A stretch of DNA of 64,000 nucleotides from Rhodanobacteraceae bacterium (GCA_016713135.1 JADJPR010000007.1:289526-353525); one strand, 5' to 3'; counted from the first letter of the stretch, positions 25,616 through 34,384 are shown. Numbers and translations are program-made. The notes: a model not told the origin generated them from the letters alone.

Positions 25616-28381
25616 ATGCAGACCCCGAATCCGCGGTGGCGCACCGCTCGCCGGCGCTCCCTACTGACGCTCGCACTGACCCAGGCCCTGTGGGCTCCGG
25701 CGGTCGTCTGGGCCCAGGCGCCAGAGGATTCCGCCGAACCGGCGGAACTGGACGCGGTCTTCGTCACCGGTTCGCGCATCAAGCGCATCGACGCCGAGAC
25801 TGCACTGCCGGTGGAAGTCATCACGCGCGAGGAAATCGCCACGCGTGGCCTGACCACGGCGGCCGAGATGGTCAAGTCGCTGACCGCGAACACCGCGCCC
25901 CTCGCGGACGGTGCCAGCATCACCGACAGCACCTCCGGGCAGCGCGGCTTCAACGGCGCCAACCTGCGCGGCGTGGGGGTGTCCAGCACCCTGATCCTGC
26001 TCAACGGTCGTCGGCTGGCCAATTTCGCCTCGCCCGGCGACGAGGCGGGGGTGGACCTCAACAACATCCCGGCGGGCGCCATCGAGCGTGTCGAAGTGCT
26101 CAAGGACGGCGCATCCGCGGTGTATGGCTCGGATGCGATCGGCGGCGTGATCAACTTCATCACCCGCACGGACTACCAGGGCCTGGACCTGTCGCTGCTG
26201 GCAGCCGACACCGACCAGGGCGGCGCGGACAAACAGACCGCAACGATCAGCGGCGGCTTCGGCGACCTGCAGCAGGACCGTTTCAACGTCTTCGGCACGC
26301 TCGATGTGCAGCACCTGGGCGCGCTGCGCTCCAGCCAGCGGGACTTCATCCGCGAGCGGCCGCTTGCCACCACCTTGCCCGCGCTGATGTCGAGCAACAC
26401 CTATCCGGCCAACATCGATATCAGCAGCGCCCAGCGCAACGCGTTGATCGCCGCCGGCCTGCTGCCGGCCGGGACCACGCGCACTCGCATCAACCCGAGT
26501 TTCCCGGGGTGCAATCCACCCGCCACGGTCAACGCGCCGCAGGGACCGGGTGGCCCGGTGGCCTGCAGTTACGACTACATGCAGGACACCGAGCTGTATC
26601 CAGAGTCGGACAAGATCGGATTCATCGGCCGCGCGGTGTTCCAGGTGTCGGACAGCCACCAGTTGTACGCAGAAGCATCCTTCGCGCGCGTCGAGACCTT
26701 GTATCGGCTGAGCCCCAACCCGCAGCGGATCCGCAACCTGCCGGTGTCGATCCTGCCCGAACCGTACCGCAGCGCCTTGACCGGGCCGAGCCTGCCGAGC
26801 ACATTCAGCGGCGTCCGCTACCGCATGAGCGAAGCCGGCAACCGCACCAGCGAGGTCACCAGCGAAGGCAGCCGCATCGTGCTGGGCGCCGAGGGCAGCT
26901 TTGGCGAGTGGTACTACGGTGCCGGACTGTCGCGCGCGGAAAACGATGCGATCGATCGCTACGTGGACGGCTATGTCCTGTTCGACCAGTTCGACGCCGC
27001 GGTGCGCAACGGTACCGTCAATCCCTTCGGCCCGTCGTCCGCCGCCGGGCAGCAACTGATCGACAGCATCAAGATCGATGACGAGGCGCGCAAGTCGCGC
27101 GGCACCAGCGAGAGCTTCGATTTCAACTTCTCGCGCTCACTGATGGAACTGGACGGCGGTGAGCTCGGGCTCGCATTGGGCGGTGAGTTCCGGCGCGAAC
27201 GCCAGAACTTCGATCCTTCCGATCTGCTGCAGAGCAACAACATCGCCGGCGATCGCGACAGCACCCTGCAACCGGGCGATCCGCCGGCGCTGGTCGCCAC
27301 CCGCGAGAGTCGCACCATTGCATCGGCCTATGCCGAGCTGAATGCGCCGGTTTCCGAGACCGTGGAGCTCCAGGGCGCGCTCCGTTTCGATGAATACGAG
27401 GATGTCGGCTCCACCTTCAACCCCAAGTTCGGCGTGCGTTGGCAGCCGCGCACAGACCTGGTGTTGCGCGCCTCCGCCGGCACCGGATTCCGCGCGCCGT
27501 CGATCAGCGACCTGTACCGCCCGACCATTTTCGGCGTGACCTCCAGCCTGATCACCGACCCGCAGTGCGCGGATGCGGAAGGCAGCATCGACCTGTGTAC
27601 CGACCAGTGGCCGGTGGAGCGTCGCAGCAATCCGGATCTGGATCCCGAGCGTTCGCGCCAGTTCTCGGCGGGCTTCATCTACGAGCCCAGCGAGCGCTTC
27701 AACCTGGGCGTGGAGTATTTCTGGCTGCAGAAGCGCGATGTCATCAGCACCCTGGGCGAGCAGATCATCATCGAGAATCCGGATCGCTACAACGGCACCT
27801 ACATCGAGCGCGACGAAGACGGCTTCATCAGCAACATCATCCTGCAGAAGGAAAACCAGGGGCGCCTGAAGACCAGCGGACTCGATTTCAGCGGCCGGCT
27901 GGCGTCCGGCGAAACCGACTGGGGCACCTTCAGCGTCGATCTCACGGGGACACTGGTTCTCGAGTACGAACGCCAGTTCGGGCCGCTCGAGCCCTATCGC
28001 AGCAACCTCGGCCGCTTCCTCAACGATCAGGTCATCCAGCGCTGGCGCCACCGGGTGGCTTTCAACTGGGATCGCGAGTCCTTCGGCCTGACGCTCGCCA
28101 ACACCTGGCTGTCCGGCTACCGCGACCAGAACACGACCTACGATCCCTTCAGCGACGAACGCCTGCCGCCGCGCGATGTGGACGCCTATTCGCTGTGGGA
28201 CCTGACTGGCAGCTGGCAGGTCAACGACCAGTTGCGCCTCCGCGGGGGCGTCCTCAATGTCTTCGACGAGGACCCGCCGTTCTCCAACCAGGCCTATTTC
28301 TTCATCGCAGGATACGACCCGACCTACACCGATCCGCGGGGTCGCAGCTTCTACCTCGGCCTGGAGTACAAGTTCCGCTGA
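25616..28381 (+). CDS. TonB-dependent outer membrane receptor
   Basis: A 921-residue protein with a signal peptide (ending WAPAVVWAQA), a TonB box/plug start (LDAVFVTGSRIKRI), a plug domain (about 50-170: LILLNGRRLANF, VEVLKDGASAVYGSDAIGGVINF) and a beta-barrel ending in aromatic FYLGLEYKFR. This class in the order often imports peptides or other organic ligands as well as iron complexes. Divergence from the ArgR-like operon suggests a substrate linked to arginine or cyanophycin, which is inference. The frame is open far upstream, but the ATG at 25616 gives the signal peptide. Confidence 0.93.
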   Translation: MQTPNPRWRTARRRSLLTLALTQALWAPAVVWAQAPEDSAEPAELDAVFVTGSRIKRIDAETALPVEVITREEIATRGLTTAAEMVKSLTANTAPLADGASITDSTSGQRGFNGANLRGVGVSSTLILLNGRRLANFASPGDEAGVDLNNIPAGAIERVEVLKDGASAVYGSDAIGGVINFITRTDYQGLDLSLLAADTDQGGADKQTATISGGFGDLQQDRFNVFGTLDVQHLGALRSSQRDFIRERPLATTLPALMSSNTYPANIDISSAQRNALIAAGLLPAGTTRTRINPSFPGCNPPATVNAPQGPGGPVACSYDYMQDTELYPESDKIGFIGRAVFQVSDSHQLYAEASFARVETLYRLSPNPQRIRNLPVSILPEPYRSALTGPSLPSTFSGVRYRMSEAGNRTSEVTSEGSRIVLGAEGSFGEWYYGAGLSRAENDAIDRYVDGYVLFDQFDAAVRNGTVNPFGPSSAAGQQLIDSIKIDDEARKSRGTSESFDFNFSRSLMELDGGELGLALGGEFRRERQNFDPSDLLQSNNIAGDRDSTLQPGDPPALVATRESRTIASAYAELNAPVSETVELQGALRFDEYEDVGSTFNPKFGVRWQPRTDLVLRASAGTGFRAPSISDLYRPTIFGVTSSLITDPQCADAEGSIDLCTDQWPVERRSNPDLDPERSRQFSAGFIYEPSERFNLGVEYFWLQKRDVISTLGEQIIIENPDRYNGTYIERDEDGFISNIILQKENQGRLKTSGLDFSGRLASGETDWGTFSVDLTGTLVLEYERQFGPLEPYRSNLGRFLNDQVIQRWRHRVAFNWDRESFGLTLANTWLSGYRDQNTTYDPFSDERLPPRDVDAYSLWDLTGSWQVNDQLRLRGGVLNVFDEDPPFSNQAYFFIAGYDPTYTDPRGRSFYLGLEYKFR

Positions 28382-28479
28382 TCGCCGATCTCACGGAGGG
28401 ACATGCAAGGCCCATCCCGATCCCCCTCCGCGGCGAACGCCCCGCGCCGCGGATTGCACTCCCCAGGGGCCGCGCCAGG

Positions 28480-28499
28480 GGCCGGTCGCAAGACCGGCC
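28480..28499. terminator. hairpin between convergent genes
   Basis: An 8-bp perfect stem (GGCCGGTC / GACCGGCC) closes a GCAA tetraloop in the 150-bp gap between the TonB receptor and fbp, which converge here. No T-tract follows on either strand, so a rho-independent role is only possible. Confidence 0.5.
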
Positions 28500-28531
28500 G
28501 GCGCGTTGTCCCGGCTGCTGCGGTGCGTCGC

Positions 28532-29539
28532 TCAGGGTAGTTCGCGGTGATAGGCGCTGACCCGCTCCACTTCCGCCCTGGAACCCAGGAACACCGGCAC
28601 CCGCTGGTGCAGTTCGGTCGGTTGCACGTCCAGCATGCGCATCAGGCCGGTGGTCGCAGCGCCGCCCGCCTGCTCGACGATGAAGGCCATCGGGTTGGCC
28701 TCGTACATCAGGCGCAGGCGGCCCGGCTTGGACGGGTCCTTGAGGTCGCGCGGGTACATGAAGATCCCGCCGCGGGTGAGGATGCGGTGGACGTCGGCGA
28801 CCATGCTGGCGACCCAGCGCATGTTGAAATCGCGTCCACGTGGGCCGGTCTTGCCGGCCAGCAATTCGTCGATGTATCGGCGCATCGGCGCCTGCCAATG
28901 GCGGATGTTCGACATGTTGATCGCGAACTCGGAGGTTTCCTCCGGAATTCGAAGATTGCGGCCGGTGAGGACGAAGGAGCCGACCTCGCGGTCGAGCGTG
29001 AAGCTGTGGGTCCCGGAGCCCGTGGTCAGCACCAGGATCGTGCTCGGGCCATAGACCGCGTAACCGGCCGCCAGCTGCTGCGAGCCAGGCTGCAGGAAGT
29101 CCGCCTCGGTCGGCTCGGTCACGCCGTCCGGGCAGCGCAGCACGGAGAAGATCGTGCCCACCGAGACGTTGACGTCGATGTTGGAGCTGCCGTCCAGCGG
29201 ATCGAACAGCAGCAGGTACTCGCCCTTGGGGTAGCGATTCGGGATCGCGTGCGGATGGTCCATTTCCTCCGACGCGATCGCCGCCAGGTGGCCGCCCCAT
29301 TCGTTGGCTTCGAGCAGGATCTCGTTCGACAGCACATCGAGCTTCTTCTGCACCTCGCCCTGGATGTTCTCGCTGTCGGCGCTGCCGAGCACACCGCCCA
29401 GCGCGCCCTTGCCGACCGCAATCGAGATGCCCTTGCAGGCGCGCGCGACCACCTCGATCAGCAGGCGCAGGTCCGAGTTGATGCGGCCGTGCTCGCGCTG
29501 CTCCTCGATCAGGAAGCGCGTCAGGGAAATCGGTTTCAT
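28532..29539 (-). CDS. fbp: class I fructose-1,6-bisphosphatase
   Basis: A 335-residue gluconeogenic phosphatase converting fructose-1,6-bisphosphate to fructose-6-phosphate. The metal-binding signature is LLFDPLDGSSNIDVNVSVGT, preceded by the acidic IASEEMD, and the C-terminal motif is EANPMAFIVEQAGG. The start at 29539 (MKPISLTRFLIEEQREHG) matches family N-termini; the frame extends 25 codons upstream in unlike sequence. It is divergent from the next gene. Confidence 0.97.
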   Translation of the reverse strand: MKPISLTRFLIEEQREHGRINSDLRLLIEVVARACKGISIAVGKGALGGVLGSADSENIQGEVQKKLDVLSNEILLEANEWGGHLAAIASEEMDHPHAIPNRYPKGEYLLLFDPLDGSSNIDVNVSVGTIFSVLRCPDGVTEPTEADFLQPGSQQLAAGYAVYGPSTILVLTTGSGTHSFTLDREVGSFVLTGRNLRIPEETSEFAINMSNIRHWQAPMRRYIDELLAGKTGPRGRDFNMRWVASMVADVHRILTRGGIFMYPRDLKDPSKPGRLRLMYEANPMAFIVEQAGGAATTGLMRMLDVQPTELHQRVPVFLGSRAEVERVSAYHRELP

Positions 29540-29652
29540 CGGGACTCCGGTGCGGGCAGGGCAGCCGGGCGCGGATTCTGGCGGCTGGGCGGGTGACAGG
29601 GAAGGGGCAAACACTCCAATCGCCGGCCTGCGAGTGTTGCATCATCCGCCCG

Positions 29653-30186
29653 ATGAGCCGCCCAGACCGCCCGAAGAAGCCCACCCGCAAGCAGCGCAAG
29701 CGCCGCCGCGCCACCTTGAAGCTGGCCGCGAATGGCCTGGCGCCCACCCTGGTGACCGCGCAGACGCCGGGCGTCGAGGCGCTGGCGCTGGCTGCCGCGC
29801 GCGCGCTGGGGCTGGCGCACGCCGGCTTCGTGCCGAGCGGCACCAAGAACCCGGGAGAGACCTTTGAAGCGACGCCGACCCGCCATCCGTCGCAGCCGCT
29901 GAAGTGGAACGTGCGCTTCGCCGACGCCACCGTGGTGATTACACCGGATGCCACGCTCTACGGGCGCGCGCGGCTGGCGCTGGACTGGTGCAGGCGCTAT
30001 CGCAAGCCCTGGCTGCACCTGTTTCCCGGCAGCCACGATGCCACGCAAGTCGCCGAATGGCTGCGCACCCGGCCGCTCAAGTCGCTGCACCTGACCGGCG
30101 CACTAGTGCACCAGGCGGAGCGGTTGGGGCCGCTGGTCGAGGCCTTCGTGCAAGCCCTCGCGTCATCGCATGGAAGGAACGGTTAA
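29653..30186 (+). CDS. putative molybdenum cofactor carrier-like protein
   Basis: A 177-residue protein with a very basic N-terminus (MSRPDRPKKPTRKQRKRRRA), then a Rossmann-like domain: LVTAQTPGVEALALAAARAL, HAGFVPSGTKN, KWNVRFADATVVIT, KPWLHLFPG and LKSLHLTGALVHQAERLGP. The spacing resembles the putative molybdenum carrier/YpsA-like family, in which GGQTGVDRAAL is replaced here by AQTPGVEALAL. That loss of the Gly-Gly makes the ligand uncertain. Confidence 0.65.
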   Translation: MSRPDRPKKPTRKQRKRRRATLKLAANGLAPTLVTAQTPGVEALALAAARALGLAHAGFVPSGTKNPGETFEATPTRHPSQPLKWNVRFADATVVITPDATLYGRARLALDWCRRYRKPWLHLFPGSHDATQVAEWLRTRPLKSLHLTGALVHQAERLGPLVEAFVQALASSHGRNG

Positions 30187-30220
30187 ACGCGGAGACGCGG
30201 AGGACGCAGAGAACGGGCAG

Positions 30221-30467
30221 CGTCAAACGCGGAGACGCAGAGGTCGCAGAGAGAAGCCACAGCATCAGGACGGCAGTGGCGCATTTCGTCCGAATCGCTT
30301 GTGCTTCTCTCCGCGCTCTCTGCGTCTCCGCGTTTGACAAGCTGGTGAGCACCGCCAAAAGCGAAGTCTCAGAGACGCAGAGAAAAGCCAGAGCATCAGG
30401 ATGGCAATCGCGGGTTTCGTCCGAATCGCTTTGCTCTTCTCCGCGCCATCCGCGTCTCCGCGTTTAA
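30221..30467. repeat. two tandem hairpin elements (GCGGAGACGCAGAG word) with conserved loops
   Basis: Copy 1 (30221-30337) has arms GTCAAACGCGGAGACGCAGA and its complement ending CTCCGCGTTTGAC. Copy 2 (30367-30467) has related arms. The loops are also alike: both contain AGCATCAGGAYGGCA and TTTCGTCCGAATCGCTT. A further left-arm fragment lies at 30183-30212. Together they fill the 299-bp gap between the Moco-carrier-like gene and the NlpC/P60 gene. Confidence 0.85.
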
Positions 30468-30485
30468 CTGGCCCCCTGCAGAGCG

Positions 30486-30998
30486 TCAGCGCAGGACGCG
30501 ACGGGCGCCAAGGTAGCGCTGCTGCCAGTAGCGGTCGTCGAGGTGGTCCAGGCGCACGCGGCCGGCGTGGTTCGGCGCGTGCACGAAACGGCCCTCGCCG
30601 ACATAGATGCCGACATGCGAGACGCCGCGGCCGCTGGTGTCGAAGAACACCAGGTCGCCGGTGGTCAGCGCGCTGCGCTTGGCGTGCCGCGCCGGAAAAT
30701 CGTACTGCGCGCGCGTGGTCCGCGGCAGTTGCATGCCGAGCACATCGCGGTAGACGTAGACCACGAAGCCGGAGCAGTCGAAGCCGACCGATGGATCTGT
30801 CCCGGCGCTGCGGTAGGGTGTTCCGACCAGCCCGAGCGCGCGGAAGGCGAGGTCGGCGCTGGCGCTCGCGCCCGCTCGCAACGCCATTGGAGCGGACGTC
30901 GCAATGCGCGGCGGCGGCGTGCTCGCGCAGCCAGCCAGCAACAAGGCCAGCAGCAGCGACGCGCAGCCGAGCCGCGGCCTCCGCTCAGTGTTCGTCAT
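30486..30998 (-). CDS. NlpC/P60 family lipoprotein peptidase
   Basis: A 170-residue predicted lipoprotein (lipobox LLAGC) with an NlpC/P60 cysteine peptidase domain: GTPYRSAGTDPSVGFDCSGFV (catalytic Cys in DCSGF), TGDLVFFD and SHVGIYVGEGRFVHAP (catalytic His). Such enzymes cut peptidoglycan cross-link peptides at the outer membrane. It overlaps the upstream TfoX-like gene by 14 nt. Confidence 0.92.
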   Translation of the reverse strand: MTNTERRPRLGCASLLLALLLAGCASTPPPRIATSAPMALRAGASASADLAFRALGLVGTPYRSAGTDPSVGFDCSGFVVYVYRDVLGMQLPRTTRAQYDFPARHAKRSALTTGDLVFFDTSGRGVSHVGIYVGEGRFVHAPNHAGRVRLDHLDDRYWQQRYLGARRVLR

Positions 30999-31380
30999 CG
31001 CCGGAGGATGCCGCCGGTGCTTCGGTGTCGACCGGTTCGGTAAAGCTCAGGGCCTTGTCCACCATCGATGCCCCGGAATAGGTCTGGCCCTGGCGCTTGG
31101 CGGTCTTGCGCGCGCTCATTTCCTGGTCGATGGCGTCCGCCGCCAGCACCAACGCGGCCTTGCGCTCCTCGCTGAGCGCGGTCCAATGGCAGTCGTCCTC
31201 GGCGCCGGCCATCGAATACAGCAGGTTCAGGGTCGGCTTGAACCCGGCCACCTTGACCCGGCGATAGGCCTCCACCGATCCGATCTTGCGCAGATCCTCC
31301 TCGGTGCGGATGCCGATCTGGCGCAGCCAGGCGGCGCTCTTCGGGCCGACATTGCGGATCTTCGCGACGGGTGGGGCCAT
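30985..31380 (-). CDS. TfoX C-terminal domain protein
   Basis: A 131-residue protein. The first about 85 residues form the helix-hairpin-helix-like TfoX C-terminal domain (IRNVGPKSAAWLRQIGIRTEEDLRKIGSVEAYRRVK, LYSMAGAEDDCHW). The TfoX N-terminal domain is absent, so this is not a full competence regulator. The tail is acidic and low in complexity (EAPAASSGDDEH). The start at 31380 (MAPPVAKI) is preferred to an ATG at 31434. Confidence 0.85.
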   Translation of the reverse strand: MAPPVAKIRNVGPKSAAWLRQIGIRTEEDLRKIGSVEAYRRVKVAGFKPTLNLLYSMAGAEDDCHWTALSEERKAALVLAADAIDQEMSARKTAKRQGQTYSGASMVDKALSFTEPVDTEAPAASSGDDEH

Positions 31381-31426
31381 GGTGGATCCTTGTTGACGTA
31401 CGTCGATGGTGGCACACAGACCACGA

Positions 31427-31912
31427 TCAGTCACAAGCGTTCAAAAATACCTGCGCGAGCGCTTCGAGTCCTGCCTGGTCGTCCGCATCGAAGCGGCCCG
31501 GCAGCGGCGAGTCGATGTCGAGCACGCCGAGCAGCTCGCCCTGACGCACCAGCGGCACCACCACTTCCGAGCGCGAGGCCGCGTCGCAGGCGATGTGGCC
31601 GGGGAAGGCATGCACATCGGCGACCAGTTGGGTCGTACGCGTGCGTGCGGCCGCGCCGCAGACGCCGCGGCTGAGCGCGATGCGCACGCAGGCCGGCTTG
31701 CCCTGGAACGGCCCGACCACCAGCTCGGTGCCGTCGAAGAAATAGAAGCCCGCCCAGTTCACATCGGCCAGCGAGTGGTACAGCAGCGCCGATAAATTCG
31801 CCGCATTCGCGATCCGGTCGCGCTCGCCGTCGAGCAGGTGGCGCGCCTGTTCGACCAGGTCGCGGTAGAAGGTGGGTTTGTCTGTGGCGCTGGGAGTGGC
31901 AAGTTCGAACAT
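31427..31912 (-). CDS. msrC: free methionine-(R)-sulfoxide reductase (GAF domain)
   Basis: A 161-residue GAF-fold enzyme reducing free methionine R-sulfoxide. Diagnostic blocks are VNWAGFYFFDG, GPFQGKPACVRI, GVCGAAA and FPGHIACDAASRSEVVVP, with the three conserved Cys present. It has its own ATG at 31912, directly after a repeat element and without a recognisable ribosome site, while the frame upstream is open into the phosphatase protein. Whether it is a separate protein or the C-terminal domain of a fusion cannot be settled here. Confidence 0.8.
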   Translation of the reverse strand: MFELATPSATDKPTFYRDLVEQARHLLDGERDRIANAANLSALLYHSLADVNWAGFYFFDGTELVVGPFQGKPACVRIALSRGVCGAAARTRTTQLVADVHAFPGHIACDAASRSEVVVPLVRQGELLGVLDIDSPLPGRFDADDQAGLEALAQVFLNACD

Positions 31913-34381
31913 GGGGTCAGGAGCGGGGCTGGGGAATGGGGGCTGGGGGCTGGGGCGCATGGACGGGCTTCCCGGCAGACCGAAATTACTGCATTTGCAT
32001 TGCGCACGCTGTGTGCAGCCACGAATGGCGCCGAAGACCTGGCACATCACCCCAGCCCCGCCCCAGTCCGCTCCTGACCTTCGACCCAGCGCCAGGAACG
32101 CCTCCTGCAGCGCGGTTTCGATGGCGCGCGGGGAGCGGGTGGCGCGGATGTCGGCGATGGCTTCGGTGGGGGTGCGGCCGTGGCGGACGCGCCAGGCGGC
32201 GGCGATGGTGCCGGCGCGGCCGAGGCCGCCGACGCAGTGAATCAGCACGTCGCGGCCCTGCGCGCGCTGGGCGTCGATGAAGTCGAGCGCGCGCGCGAGT
32301 TCCTCGTGGGTGGGCACGCGGCCGTCGACGATCGGCTGGTGCAGCGCGGCGAATCCGGCGCCGGCATAGGCGCCGATCAGGTCCTCCACGCCGTAATGCG
32401 CGAACTCGTCGTTGGCGAGCAGGCACAGTACCGCGTCCACGCCCTGATCCTTGAGCGAGGCGAGGTCGCTGGCGAGTTCGCGGCCGAGGTCGCGCCGGCC
32501 TGGCAGCAGCGTCAGGCCCACCCGCGCCGGCATTCCGTCGAGGGCGCCGAGCCAATCCACCCGCAAGGGCCCGTTGCGCTCAGCCAGATCGCTGTAGCGC
32601 TCGATCGCCGCGGCGGCGGTGTACAGCGCCCACTGCTTCTGCACCGGGGTGCACTCGTCGAAACCGAGCGTGTGCACGGCATAGCGGATCTGGCCGATCA
32701 GCAGTTGCTGCGCATCGCGGTCGGCCTGGATCAGCGGCGGGTAGAAGCTGCGCAGCTTGCACAGCGTGCGCCAGGCGCGCTGCAACTGCGGCAGCTCGAA
32801 GTCGCCGGCGGCGGCCGGATCTGGCGGCCGGCCGAGGTCCGCCTCTTCCAGCAGGCGGTCGCTGAAGGCCAGCGCCTGCGGCAGCTCGGCCTGAGCCAGC
32901 GGCGTCCAGATGTAGAGCAAATCGTTCTCGAGCTTGATCAGATCGCGCAGCACATGGCCGCGGTGGGCGTGGAAGAAATCGATCATCCACACATTGCCCG
33001 GCGCATCGACCAGGATGTTGGCGCCGTTGAGGTCGCCGTGGACCCAGGCGAAGTAGTGCGCGCGCGCCAGCCGCGGCAGGCGCGTCAGCTCGCGCTCGTA
33101 GAACAGGCCGATGTGCGGCAGCACGCGCCCGTTGGCGAAACGGATCTCGTCGCCGCCGCCGTCGCCGCCGGTCAGCGTGGCGACGCGCCTGCGCACGCCG
33201 GGCGCCCACTTGGGCTGGAAGTCGTAGTACTCCAGCAGCTCGGTGCGCTCCTGGCTGGCGGCCGCGTACAGCCGGCCGAGCTGCTCTGCGAACACCTGCT
33301 GCAGCACGCGATGGATCTCCGCCTCGTCGGTGCCGCGCTGGTACAGCTTCTGCAGCGAGCGCGAGCCGCCGCGGCCCATCGCGGCGTAGCGGTACTTGAT
33401 GCCGCCGCGGTCGGCGAAATCGGCGAAGTCGGCGATCCGCGGCGCGCTGTTGCCGAGCACCGACTCGATCCGCTCGAAAGACGCGCGCTCCTGGCCCATC
33501 GGCCCCTGCGGCCCGATCTTGACCACATGCGGCACTTCCTCGTGGCCGTGCAGGTCCACGCTCTCGGTGTCGAGCACGCGGTTGCCGGAGAATCCGCCGT
33601 CCAGCGCGCGGTAGCGCACCAGGCGCGAGCCGCGGAACAGGTAGCGCAGCAGTTGCGCATCGGCGGCGTCCAGCTGGGTCGCGTCTTTCGCCTCCAGCGC
33701 GGGCTGGGTGGCGTTGAACCCGATCAGCGGCAGATCGCCCCGCGCGCCGCCGAGGAACTCGATGAACTCGCCGAGCGAATCGATCACGCGCACGCCGAGG
33801 ATGCGCGTCAGCTGGGTCAGCGCGAGGAAGTGGTTCGCGCGCGAGGAACTGGCGGTCAGCGCCGAGCACACCGCGATCTCGAAATCCGGGAAATGCGAGC
33901 GCAGATCGTAGGCGAGGAAGCTGATCTTGGCCTCGGTCCACACCCCGGCCAGGCCCACCCGCAGCGCCTCGCCGCGATGGCGTTCCAGCAGCGCCGGCAG
34001 GCGGGTGTCGACGAAATTGCTGAGCACCGTGGCGTCGACGATCTCGACCTGCTTGCCGGCCGTGATGTCGTCCGTGCGGAACGCAAAACCGGCACCCGGC
34101 GAACCCGCCAGGCAGTGGCTGCCGAAGCGCGCCAGGTGCTCGCGCTGCGCTGGCACCGAGGTGTCGTGCCAGTCGCGGATATGGATGACGCGCAGTTCAG
34201 AATCGGGACGCGCGTGCGCCCACGCCGTCAGCGCCGATACCGGCCCCTGCGCCGGATCCGGGCCGAGCAGCCGGCGCGATTCCTCATGGCCCACGTGCAG
34301 CGCATTCGGCAGGCTCTGGAAGCGTCCGATCGGTCCGACAAAGTCGTGCTGGAGACAGTCGGTGAGGAGGAGGTTGGGCAT
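31427..34381 (-). CDS. isochorismatase-like / kinase-like / dual-specificity phosphatase protein, open into fRMsr
   Basis: A 984-codon open frame from the ATG at 34381. Residues about 1-212 are an isochorismatase/cysteine-hydrolase fold (LLLTDCLQHDF, HCLAGSPGAGF, GVWTEAKISF), where the position expected for the nucleophile Cys is Lys152. Residues about 255-600 are an APH-like kinase: FSGNRVL, K288 in VVKIG, HGDLNGANILVD (448-459) and D468 in IDFFHAHRG. Residues about 605-770 are a CDKN3-like phosphatase with HCVGGLGRAGT (C716, R722). Residues 770-823 are translated repeat. Residues 824-984 are free methionine-R-sulfoxide reductase, which may instead be made from its own start. The substrate is unknown. 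Confidence 0.75.
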   Translation of the reverse strand: MPNLLLTDCLQHDFVGPIGRFQSLPNALHVGHEESRRLLGPDPAQGPVSALTAWAHARPDSELRVIHIRDWHDTSVPAQREHLARFGSHCLAGSPGAGFAFRTDDITAGKQVEIVDATVLSNFVDTRLPALLERHRGEALRVGLAGVWTEAKISFLAYDLRSHFPDFEIAVCSALTASSSRANHFLALTQLTRILGVRVIDSLGEFIEFLGGARGDLPLIGFNATQPALEAKDATQLDAADAQLLRYLFRGSRLVRYRALDGGFSGNRVLDTESVDLHGHEEVPHVVKIGPQGPMGQERASFERIESVLGNSAPRIADFADFADRGGIKYRYAAMGRGGSRSLQKLYQRGTDEAEIHRVLQQVFAEQLGRLYAAASQERTELLEYYDFQPKWAPGVRRRVATLTGGDGGGDEIRFANGRVLPHIGLFYERELTRLPRLARAHYFAWVHGDLNGANILVDAPGNVWMIDFFHAHRGHVLRDLIKLENDLLYIWTPLAQAELPQALAFSDRLLEEADLGRPPDPAAAGDFELPQLQRAWRTLCKLRSFYPPLIQADRDAQQLLIGQIRYAVHTLGFDECTPVQKQWALYTAAAAIERYSDLAERNGPLRVDWLGALDGMPARVGLTLLPGRRDLGRELASDLASLKDQGVDAVLCLLANDEFAHYGVEDLIGAYAGAGFAALHQPIVDGRVPTHEELARALDFIDAQRAQGRDVLIHCVGGLGRAGTIAAAWRVRHGRTPTEAIADIRATRSPRAIETALQEAFLALGRRSGADWGGAGVMCQVFGAIRGCTQRAQCKCSNFGLPGSPSMRPSPQPPFPSPAPDPMFELATPSATDKPTFYRDLVEQARHLLDGERDRIANAANLSALLYHSLADVNWAGFYFFDGTELVVGPFQGKPACVRIALSRGVCGAAARTRTTQLVADVHAFPGHIACDAASRSEVVVPLVRQGELLGVLDIDSPLPGRFDADDQAGLEALAQVFLNACD
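31919..32075. repeat. GGGGCTG heptad inverted repeat at the phosphatase-fRMsr junction
   Basis: The arm at 31919-31965 reads GGAGC then GGGGCTG GGGAATG GGGGCTG GGGGCTG GGGCGCA. The partner at 32050-32075 is CCCAGCCCC GCCCCAG TCCGCTCC. The loop (about 85 bp) differs from those of the other GGGGCTG copies. No stop codon occurs in the coding frame across the element. Confidence 0.85.
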
Positions 34382-34384
34382 AGG

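Noticed and set aside
29593..30186. Start of the Moco-carrier-like gene at 29593
   Set aside because: The ATG at 29653 gives a clean basic N-terminus; the extra 20 residues (MTGKGQTLQSPACECC) lie in the divergent promoter gap with fbp.
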